Positions 55,201 through 61,530 of a stretch of DNA of 64,000 bases are shown one piece after another. The stretch is from positions 3,072,001 through 3,136,000 of the forward strand of contig NZ_VIGB01000003.1 of the NCBI RefSeq assembly GCF_006636205.1. The letters are read 5' to 3'. The notes beneath the pieces are model-generated. The model made no database searches, was not told the DNA's origin, and saw only the letters and a program-made list of their open reading frames with translations. Position 1 is the stretch's first letter. Every line of letters starts with the position of its first letter. The translations under genes were made by a program, and so were the position numbers. This stretch comes from Kitasatospora acidiphila (lineage in GTDB: Bacteria; Actinomycetota; Actinomycetes; Streptomycetales; Streptomycetaceae).

Positions 55201-56951
55201 TGCTGGCCCGGGGCGCCGAGGCCGCCTGGCCGGCCGAGCTGCAGGCGGCCCGCCGGGCCATTCTGGTCAAGATCGTCGGCGAGCAGCGCTGGGCCGCGAT
55301 CGAGGACGCCGGGCGGCTCAGCGACGCGCTCGGCACCCCGCTACCGGTCGGCATCCCCGAGGCCTTCACCGAGCCGGTCAAGGATCCGCTCGGCGACCTG
55401 CTGGCCCGGTTCGCCCGGACCAACGGGCCGTTCACCGCCCCGCAGGCGGCCGCCCGGTTCGGCCTGGGCAGCGCCGTGGTCGCCGGCACGCTGCAGCGGC
55501 TGACCGCCGCCGGGCGGCTGGTGCAGGGCGAGTTCCGCCCGGTGGAGGCCGGCGGCACCGGCGAGCCCGAGTGGTGCGACGCCGAGGTGCTGCGCCGGCT
55601 GCGGCGCCGCTCGCTGGCCGCACTGCGCCAGGAGGTGGAGGCGGTGCCGCCGCGGGCCCTGGCCGCCTTCCTGCCGCAGTGGCAGCACCTGAGCGGCCAT
55701 CAGCTGCGCGGCGAGGACGGCTTGTACCGGGTGGTCGAGCAGCTGCAGGGCGCGGTGCTGCCGGCCTCCGCGCTGGAGCGGCTGATCCTGCCCGCCCGGC
55801 TGGCCGACTACCAACCCGGCCTGCTCGACAAGCTGATGCTGGCGGGCGAGATCGGCTGGACGGGGGCCGGCGCGCTGCCCGGCAAGGACGGCTGGATCAG
55901 CCTGCACCTGGCCGAGACCGCCGATCTGGTGCGCCCCGAGCCGCTCCCGTTCACCCGCACCCCGCTGCACGAGGCGCTGCTCTCCGCCCTGGCCAGCGGC
56001 TACGGTCTGCACTTCAAGCAGCTCGGCGCCCAGCTCCCGGACACCCCCGAGCCGGAGATCGTCGCCGCGCTGTGGGACTTGGTCTGGGCCGGCCTGGTCA
56101 CCAACGACTCCCTGGCCCCGGTGCGGGCCCTGCTCGGCTCCGGCCGCACCCCCGGCTCCACCGCGCACCGCGCCCCGCGCTCGGTGCCGCGCGGCCGCTA
56201 CGGCGGCCTGGCCCGGGTCTCGGCCCGGCTCCCGAGCGACCCCACCACGGGCGGCCGCTGGTCGCTGCTGCCCGAGCCGGCCGAGCCGACCGGCCGGGCC
56301 GCCGCCCAGGCGCAGGTGCTGCTGGACCGGCATGGGGTGCTGACCCGGGGCGCGGTGCAGGCAGAGCGGATCCCCGGCGGCTTCGCCGGCGTCTACCAGG
56401 TGCTCTCCGCCTTCGAGGAGCGCGGCCGGGCCCGCCGCGGCTATCTGGTCGAGGGACTGGGCGGTGCCCAGTTCGCGATGGACGGCGCCGCCGACCGGCT
56501 CCGCTCGGTCAACGGGCGGCTGGAGCGGGCGGCAGCCACCGAGTGGCCCGAGCGCGCCCCCGGCCCGGCCGACCGGCCGGCCGCCCAGCTGCTGGCGGCG
56601 GCCGACCCGGCCAACGCCTACGGTGCCGCGCTGCCCTGGCCCGAGCCGCCGGGCGAGCAGGCCACCGCGCACCGCCCCGGCCGCAAGGCGGGCGCCCTGG
56701 TGGTGCTGGTCGACGGCGAGCTGGTGCTGTACCTGGAGCGCGGCGGCAAGTCGCTGCTCTGCTGGACGCAGGACGCGCAGGTGCTGGCGGCGGCCGTGGG
56801 CGCGCTGGTGGACGGGGTGCGGCGGGGTCTGCTCAGCGGGCTCACGGTGGAGCGGACCAATGGCGAGCCCGCGCTGGGCTCAGCGCTCGGTGCCGTCCTG
56901 GAGGAGGCCGGCTTCCACGCCACTCCGCACGGGCTGCGGCTGCGCGGCTGA
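52299..56951 (+). CDS. lhr: Lhr-type large DNA helicase
   Basis: Long 3'-5' superfamily 2 helicase of the Lhr type, 1550 residues, implicated in DNA repair. Walker A APTGSGKTLAAFLAALDRL, DEVH in ILDEVHAVAGTKRG, SAT in GLSATVRPVDEV, and QRVGRAGHQ (motif VI) are visible in the first ~420 residues. The Lhr core winged helix and the long C-terminal domain with DUF1998-free Lhr-CTD sequences follow. The frame is intact throughout. The start could be ATG 52299, 52308 (with GGAGG just upstream) or the more upstream 52206. Divergent from the subtilase gene. Confidence 0.95.
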   Translation: MEDMADQQLSPDPLAGFAPATRAWFEAAFDRPTAAQAGAWAAIRRQADVLVVAPTGSGKTLAAFLAALDRLSSTPPPADPRRRLRVLYVSPLKALAVDVERNLRAPLTGLRQAAVRLGLPEPEVQVGIRSGDTPAADRRRFQSHPPDILITTPESLFLLLTSASREALRGIDTVILDEVHAVAGTKRGAHLALSLERLDQLLERPARRIGLSATVRPVDEVARFLSPQRGAVVVQPPAAKEFDLSVVVPVADLGELSPAPAADDPAQAASIWPHVEERIVDLVQAHRSTIVFANSRRLAERLCNRLNEIAHERITGSALAEQHGPAELMGGSGAAKGAAPVLARAHHGSVSKEQRSLVEEELKAGRLPAVVATSSLELGIDMGAVDLVVQVESPPSVASGLQRVGRAGHQVGAVSTGVVFPKYRGDLVQSAVVTERMRAGRIEALRVPRNPLDVLAQQLVAITALDTWDVDELLALVRRAAPFATLPQSAFDSVLDMLAGRYPSDAFAELRPRLVWDRVAGTVTGRPGAQRLAVTSGGTIPDRGLFGVFIAGADPKKGGGRVGELDEEMVYESRVGDVFTLGTSSWRIQEITHDKVLVTPAPGVPGRLPFWKGDSLGRPLELGRALGAFVRELGGLPEPEAKQRLLSAGLDDWAAGNLLGYLAEQRQAAGHLPDDRTIVVERFRDELGDWRIVVHSPFGAQVHAPWALALGARLRERHGLDPQVMHGDDGIVLRLPDVDLLADFDFGSPGPDAPAAVDEAPVGADAVLFDPGEIEQLVTDQVGGSALFASRFRECAGRALLLPRRSPGKRTPLWQQRQRAAQLLEVASEFGSFPIVLEAVRECLQDVFDLPGLVELMRDLESRAVRLVEVTTPEPSPFARSLLFGYVAQYLYEGDSPLAERRAAALALDSRLLAELLGQAELRELIDPAVLAELEAELQRLTPERRIKDVEGVADALRLLGPLSTEELLARGAEAAWPAELQAARRAILVKIVGEQRWAAIEDAGRLSDALGTPLPVGIPEAFTEPVKDPLGDLLARFARTNGPFTAPQAAARFGLGSAVVAGTLQRLTAAGRLVQGEFRPVEAGGTGEPEWCDAEVLRRLRRRSLAALRQEVEAVPPRALAAFLPQWQHLSGHQLRGEDGLYRVVEQLQGAVLPASALERLILPARLADYQPGLLDKLMLAGEIGWTGAGALPGKDGWISLHLAETADLVRPEPLPFTRTPLHEALLSALASGYGLHFKQLGAQLPDTPEPEIVAALWDLVWAGLVTNDSLAPVRALLGSGRTPGSTAHRAPRSVPRGRYGGLARVSARLPSDPTTGGRWSLLPEPAEPTGRAAAQAQVLLDRHGVLTRGAVQAERIPGGFAGVYQVLSAFEERGRARRGYLVEGLGGAQFAMDGAADRLRSVNGRLERAAATEWPERAPGPADRPAAQLLAAADPANAYGAALPWPEPPGEQATAHRPGRKAGALVVLVDGELVLYLERGGKSLLCWTQDAQVLAAAVGALVDGVRRGLLSGLTVERTNGEPALGSALGAVLEEAGFHATPHGLRLRG

Positions 56952-57206
56952 CCGCCGGGCCGGCCCTCGAGCCCCGCTGTCGGAGTGCACCGGAAGCACC
57001 CCGAGGCCCCAGCCGCCGAGCGTGAGCAGGGCGAAGAACGCACCGGAGTCGTGCGACGGTCCGGCGGATATCAGATACACGACGAGCAATGAGCAGAGCG
57101 CCGCGCCGAGCAGCCAGACCATGCGGAACGTCCGGCCATGCCCAAGCGCCGACCGGCGACGGCTGCGCGGGCCTATTCGGCCCGCGCCCTCGGTGCCTCG
57201 GTGCAC
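56880..57206 (-). CDS. Small membrane protein overlapping the lhr 3' end
   Basis: A 108-residue frame starting at GTG 57206, with AGAAGGAG at ideal spacing. Two membrane segments are predicted: MVWLLGAALCSLLVVYLIS and FFALLTLGGWGLGVLPV. The N-terminus is Arg-rich (RIGPRSRRRSALGHGRTFR), giving an inside-positive orientation. The last ~24 codons overlap the lhr coding region on the opposite strand. No family was recognised. The good ribosome binding site and hydrophobic pattern support a real gene, but no homologue is confirmed. Confidence 0.5.
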   Translation of the reverse strand: MHRGTEGAGRIGPRSRRRSALGHGRTFRMVWLLGAALCSLLVVYLISAGPSHDSGAFFALLTLGGWGLGVLPVHSDSGARGPARRSAAQPQPVRSGVEAGLLQDGTER

Positions 57207-57294
57207 GCGCGGCTCCTTCTCCCGGCCCCCTGGATTCGTCAAGCAGAGCCTCATCAGACTGAAGCTCGTCAAGCGCTCAGGTCAGCAGCGCGAG

Positions 57295-57663
57295 TCAGGC
57301 AGCGACGACGTCCACAGCCGCGGCCTTCGGAGTGATCGTGCTCATCCGCTCACCCGGAGCAGGGAGCTGCACGGGCTCCAGCACCGGACGGAGCAGGTCG
57401 TCCTCGGAGAGGGCGGCCATCGCGGCAAGCTCGGCCAGCGACAGCTCGTCGCTCACCTCGCGCATGACCTCGGACATCCGGACGTCGAGTGCGTCGCAGA
57501 TCGCGGAGAGCAGCTCGGAAGAGGCCTCCTTCTGCCCGCGCTCGACCTCGGAGAGGTATCCGAGCGAAACTCGTGCGGCGGCCGACACCTCGCGAAGTGT
57601 GCGGCCCTGGCGCTGGCGCTGCCGACGCAGCACGTCACCCAAGAGGCGACGGAGCAGGATCAT
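57295..57663 (-). CDS. clgR: Clp gene regulator ClgR
   Basis: Xre-type regulator of clp and other genes, 122 residues. The helix-turn-helix runs from [20 protein letters not shown] through [20 protein letters not shown]. The C-terminus ends VDVVAA; a terminal Ala-Ala is the ClpP degradation signal known for streptomycete ClgR, linking its level to Clp protease activity. ATG 57663 follows AGGAGGGAG. Upstream and on the same strand lie cinA, pgsA and rimO. Confidence 0.93.
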   Translation of the reverse strand: MILLRRLLGDVLRRQRQRQGRTLREVSAAARVSLGYLSEVERGQKEASSELLSAICDALDVRMSEVMREVSDELSLAELAAMAALSEDDLLRPVLEPVQLPAPGERMSTITPKAAAVDVVAA

Positions 57664-57858
57664 CGGTTGCTCCCTCCTCGGACTGCGGATCGAGATGTCA
57701 CGTCCCCACCGTACCGCCTTGCCCGCTTCCCGTGCGGGGACCGTGGTCGTGTTCACTCTGGGCTGCAAGCCTCTCCCCTCCCCTGTTGTTCCCACCCCGG
57801 ACGGACGCACGCCCCTGGTTCCGAGAGGTTTCCCGGATTCGGCCTGTTCAGCCGTTGT

Positions 57859-58371
57859 TCAACTGACGCTTGCGGTGCCGCGGGCGTTCCCGACGGCCAC
57901 CGCCTGCGCCAGAAAGAGCTCCAGAGCGCCGGCCACGGCCTTTCGTCGGATTGTGGCACGGTCTCCCGACAGCCGGGGCGATCTCACCAGAGTTCCCCCC
58001 GGACCGGCGAAACCCAGATGGACTGTGCCGACTGGCTGACCATTCTGTGCTTCCGGCCCCGCCACTCCGGTGGTCGCGAGGCCGTAGGTGGCACCGAGCA
58101 GCCGGCGCACTCCTTCGGCCATCTGCCGGGCCACCACCGGGTGCACCGGACCGTACACCGCGAGCAGTCCCTCGTCCACGCCCAGCAACTCGGCCTTCAG
58201 CTCGGTGGCGTAGGCGGTGACCGAGCCCCGGAAGGTCACCGAGGCGCCGGGCACGTCCACCAGCTGCGCCGCCAGCAGCCCACCGGTGAGCGACTCGGCC
58301 ACCGCCAGGGTGGCGCCGAGCCCGCGCAGCTCGTGGTGGACTTGCTGAGCCAGCGGCAGGTACTCGGTCAC
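57859..58371 (-). CDS. cinA: CinA C-terminal-domain nicotinamide-nucleotide amidohydrolase
   Basis: A 170-residue single-domain CinA (PncC-type) protein, which deamidates nicotinamide mononucleotide in NAD recycling. Family blocks: GATLAVAESLTGGLLAAQLV, TFRGSVTAYATELKAELLG and TGVAGPEAQNGQPVGTVHLG. GTG 58371 overlaps the pgsA stop by four bases. The full-length N-terminal CinA domain is absent, as is usual in streptomycetes. Confidence 0.95.
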   Translation of the reverse strand: MTEYLPLAQQVHHELRGLGATLAVAESLTGGLLAAQLVDVPGASVTFRGSVTAYATELKAELLGVDEGLLAVYGPVHPVVARQMAEGVRRLLGATYGLATTGVAGPEAQNGQPVGTVHLGFAGPGGTLVRSPRLSGDRATIRRKAVAGALELFLAQAVAVGNARGTASVS

Positions 58372-59012
58372 TTCGCCTTCGCCTCCTCGGCCCGGGCCAG
58401 GCCCTCGCGGCGCAGCCGCACGGCTTGGCGCACGTAGTCGGCGCCACTGACCACCGTGAGCACCACGGCCAGCCCGATCAGCACCGCCCGACCGGTGGCC
58501 AGCCAGCCGGTCAGCGGCAGCACGTACATGCCGACCGCGACACCTTGGGTGAGTGTCTTCAGCTTGCCGCCCCGGCTGGCCGGGATCACGCTGTACCGGA
58601 TCACCCAGAAGCGCATCAGGGTGATGCCCAGCTCCCTGGCCAGGATCACCGCGGTGATCCACCACGGCAAGTCGCCCAGCACGGAGAGCCCGATCAGCGC
58701 GGCGCCCATGATCGCCTTGTCCGCGATCGGGTCGGCGATCTTGCCGAAGTCGGTGACCAGGCCCTGCCGGCGGGCGATCTCCCCGTCGAACAGGTCGGTG
58801 ATCATGGCGATCGCGAACGCCGCCCAGGCCACCGCCCGCCACTTGGGGTTGTGCCCGCCGTCGGCGAGCAGCAGCACCACGAAGACCGGCACCAGCGCCA
58901 GGCGCAGCATGGTCAGCTGGTTGGCGAGGTTCCACACCGAGGGCACCGCCGGCTTGGCGGCCCCCGGCTGGGCCGGGCGGGCCGCTGCCGGGCTGCCCGG
59001 CCCGCCGGTCAT
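58368..59012 (-). CDS. pgsA: CDP-alcohol phosphatidyltransferase (PgsA-like)
   Basis: Membrane enzyme of phospholipid synthesis, probably CDP-diacylglycerol-glycerol-3-phosphate 3-phosphatidyltransferase. 214 residues. The family signature D-x2-DG-x2-AR-x8-G-x3-D-x3-D is complete ([20 protein letters not shown] followed by IADPIAD). At least four membrane segments are seen. Overlaps rimO and cinA by four bases each, forming rimO-pgsA-cinA. Exact lipid product is by gene context. Confidence 0.94.
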   Translation of the reverse strand: MTGGPGSPAAARPAQPGAAKPAVPSVWNLANQLTMLRLALVPVFVVLLLADGGHNPKWRAVAWAAFAIAMITDLFDGEIARRQGLVTDFGKIADPIADKAIMGAALIGLSVLGDLPWWITAVILARELGITLMRFWVIRYSVIPASRGGKLKTLTQGVAVGMYVLPLTGWLATGRAVLIGLAVVLTVVSGADYVRQAVRLRREGLARAEEAKAK

Positions 59013-60469
59013 GCCGCGGCCGCCGGACGGACGGACTCGATCGCCTCGGCCACCAGGTCCACACCCTCGGACGCGATCACCCGGGCGCGGTAGAACTGGC
59101 CCACGACGGCATGCTCGGCGCCGACCAGGGTGGTCAGACCGTCGGTCTCCGGGGCCTGGTGGGCAGCGCGGCCGATGACCTCGCCATCCTCGAGGGCCTC
59201 GACCAGCACCTCGACCTCGGTGCCGATCCGCTGCTCGGCGCGCTGCGCGGTGAGCTCCTCGGCCAACCGGGTGAGCCGGGCCAGCCGGTCGGCCACCACG
59301 TCCTCGGGCAGCTTGCCTTCGAAGGTCGCGGCCTCGGTGCCGTCCTCGTCGGAGTAGCCGAAGACGCCGATCGCGTCCAGCCCGGCCTCGGTGATGAACC
59401 GTTCCAGCTCCGCGAAGTCCTCCTCGGTCTCACCGGGGAAGCCGACGATGAAGTTGGACCGGGCGCCCGCCTGCGGGGCCTTGTCCCGGATGGTCTTCAG
59501 CAGCTCCAGGAACTGGTCGGTGTTGCCGAACCGGCGCATCCGGCGCAGCACCGCCGGAGCCGAGTGCTGGAAGGAGAGGTCGAAGTACGGCACCACGTCG
59601 GCGGTGCCGGTCATCGCGTCGATCAGGCCGGGACGCATCTCGGCGGGCTGCAGGTAGCTGACCCGGACCCGCTCGATGCCGGCCACCGCCGCGATCTCGG
59701 TCAGCAGCGTCTCCAGGAGCCGGATGTCGCCCAGGTCCTTGCCGTAGGAGGTGTTGTTCTCGCTGACCAGGACCACCTCGCGGACGCCCTGCTCGGCCAG
59801 CCAGACCGCCTCGTTCAGCACGTCGGAGGGGCGGCGGGAGATGAACGAGCCGCGGAAGGCCGGGATCGCGCAGAACGAGCAGCGCCGGTCGCAGCCGGAG
59901 GCGAGCTTGATCGAGGCCACCGGGGAGTCGTCCAGCCGCTTGCGCAGGGTGCGCGGGCCGGAGGCCGGGGCCACGCCGTCGGGCAGGTCCTCCGGGGCGC
60001 CGTGCCCGGGCAGCGCGATCTCGGCCGCGGCGGCCTGCCGCTCGACCGGGGTCAACGGCAGCAGCTTGCGGCGGTCGCGCGGCAGGTGCGGCGCGTGGTG
60101 CCCGCCGGACAGGATGGTCTGCAGGCGGTCGCTGATGTTGGTGTAGTCGTCGAAGCCGAGCACGCCGTCGGCCTCGGGCAGGGCGTCGGCCAGCTCCTTG
60201 CCGTAGCGCTCGGCCATGCAGCCGACCGCGACCACGGCCTGGGTGCGGCCGTGCCCCTTGAGGTCGTTGGCCTCCAGCAGGGCATCCACCGAGTCCTTCT
60301 TGGCGGCCTCGACGAAGCCACAGGTGTTGACGACGGCGACATCGGCGTCACTCGCGTCGTCGACCAGCAGCCAGCCATCGGCCTCCAGCCGCCCGGCGAG
60401 TTCCTCGGAGTCGACCTCGTTGCGGGCGCATCCGAGCGTGACCAGTGCGACAGTACGGCGTTCAGGCAT
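59009..60469 (-). CDS. rimO: Ribosomal protein S12 methylthiotransferase RimO
   Basis: Radical SAM enzyme that methylthiolates an Asp of ribosomal protein S12. 486 residues. N-terminal cluster region [19 protein letters not shown] and [20 protein letters not shown]; radical SAM cluster [19 protein letters not shown] domain near the C-terminus ([20 protein letters not shown]). Distinguished from MiaB (also in this window) by [12 protein letters not shown]. Starts at ATG 60469. Confidence 0.97.
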   Translation of the reverse strand: MPERRTVALVTLGCARNEVDSEELAGRLEADGWLLVDDASDADVAVVNTCGFVEAAKKDSVDALLEANDLKGHGRTQAVVAVGCMAERYGKELADALPEADGVLGFDDYTNISDRLQTILSGGHHAPHLPRDRRKLLPLTPVERQAAAAEIALPGHGAPEDLPDGVAPASGPRTLRKRLDDSPVASIKLASGCDRRCSFCAIPAFRGSFISRRPSDVLNEAVWLAEQGVREVVLVSENNTSYGKDLGDIRLLETLLTEIAAVAGIERVRVSYLQPAEMRPGLIDAMTGTADVVPYFDLSFQHSAPAVLRRMRRFGNTDQFLELLKTIRDKAPQAGARSNFIVGFPGETEEDFAELERFITEAGLDAIGVFGYSDEDGTEAATFEGKLPEDVVADRLARLTRLAEELTAQRAEQRIGTEVEVLVEALEDGEVIGRAAHQAPETDGLTTLVGAEHAVVGQFYRARVIASEGVDLVAEAIESVRPAAAA

Positions 60470-60483
60470 AGGGCCAAGATTAA

Positions 60484-60522
60484 CGCGCGGCCCCCGGTGC
60501 CGTTTCCCCCGGAGGCCGCGCG
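60484..60522 (-). terminator. Hairpin after the RodZ-like gene
   Basis: CGCGCGGCC (60484-60492) pairs with GGCCGCGCG (60514-60522) around a 21-base loop, just past the stop at 60539 and before rimO. Confidence 0.6.
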
Positions 60523-60538
60523 GCGAACGATGGCCGAC

Positions 60539-61393
60539 TCAGCCGGCCTGCGGGTCACCGGGCGTGTAGGTGAGGTGGACCACCTGGCCGTCCTTCCCGG
60601 CGGGCCCGAGATCCTTGCCGTTGACGTACAGATGGACGGCCGCCGCGTTGCCGATCACCAGCTTGATCTGCTTCGGATCGGTGAAGGTCTGGTCCTTGCC
60701 GTCGTCCAGATTGTTCTGGAACAGCGACTTGCCGTCGCCGTCCACCGCCGACACCCAGCTGCTGCCGCCCTCGCCGACCACCTTGACGGTGACCTTGTCG
60801 GCCGGGGCGGCGGCGATCGGCGCGGTGCTCGCGGGCGCGGGCGGCTGGACGGACGCGGTCGGCGCGGCGGGGGCCGAGCTGACCGCGCTGGGCAGCGGGG
60901 CACTGGCCGAGCCGGTCGCGGTCTTGGTGGACTTGCCGTTGATCAGGTTGAAGCCGATCAGCACGATCACCGCGACGATCGCCACCACCATCGCGGCGGT
61001 CCAGTTCGGCCGACCCTGGCCGATCTTTATCCGCTTGGCCTCCAGCGCCGCCACCGGGGCGAGCTGCACCGGCTCGGTGCCGTGGATGGCGTCGTACCGG
61101 GCCACCAGCTCGTCGTCGTCGGCGCCGACCGCGCGGGCCAGGGCGCGGAGGTGCCCGCGCGCGTAGAAATCGCCGCCGCAGCGGCTGAAGTCGTCCTCCT
61201 CGATGGCATGCACGATCGGCACCCGCACCCGGGTGGCGGTGCTCACCTCATCGACCGTCAGCCCGGCCGCCCGCCGTGCCTCGGCGAGCGTGCGCCCGAT
61301 CGATGGGGCGTCGGCCGGGACACCGGGGCCGGGCGCGGTGTCAGCGGTGGAGGATCGGCTGTTGTCGCGGTGGGAGGACTTGCCGATGGTCAC
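60539..61393 (-). CDS. RodZ-like helix-turn-helix membrane protein (DUF4115)
   Basis: A 284-residue protein: N-terminal helix-turn-helix of the Xre/RodZ type (IGRTLAEARRAAGLTVDEVS and YARGHLRALARAVGADDDEL), one membrane segment (AMVVAIVAVIVLIGFNLI), an Ala/Pro/Ser linker and a C-terminal DUF4115 domain (VKVVGEGGSSWVSAVDGDGK). In rods, RodZ links MreB to the wall; here, in a mycelial actinomycete, the role is not known. GTG 61393 is chosen as the family start (VTIGKSSHRDNSRSS). Lies between ftsK and rimO on the same strand. Confidence 0.9.
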   Translation of the reverse strand: MTIGKSSHRDNSRSSTADTAPGPGVPADAPSIGRTLAEARRAAGLTVDEVSTATRVRVPIVHAIEEDDFSRCGGDFYARGHLRALARAVGADDDELVARYDAIHGTEPVQLAPVAALEAKRIKIGQGRPNWTAAMVVAIVAVIVLIGFNLINGKSTKTATGSASAPLPSAVSSAPAAPTASVQPPAPASTAPIAAAPADKVTVKVVGEGGSSWVSAVDGDGKSLFQNNLDDGKDQTFTDPKQIKLVIGNAAAVHLYVNGKDLGPAGKDGQVVHLTYTPGDPQAG

Positions 61394-61530
61394 TGGGCAC
61401 GCCTTTCGAGCGGAGGCCACCTGCTGGAAGAACAGTCTAGGGGTGCTGGCGAATCGTTTCTCAACCGGAGTTCGACCGAACGCGCACCCCGGGGCCACCG
61501 GGCACACGGTACTGACGGCCCATCAGGGCC

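Noticed and set aside
57664..57858. ClgR autoregulatory site
   Set aside because: A GC-rich partial palindrome is present but it does not fit the known CGC-spaced ClgR motif well enough to call.
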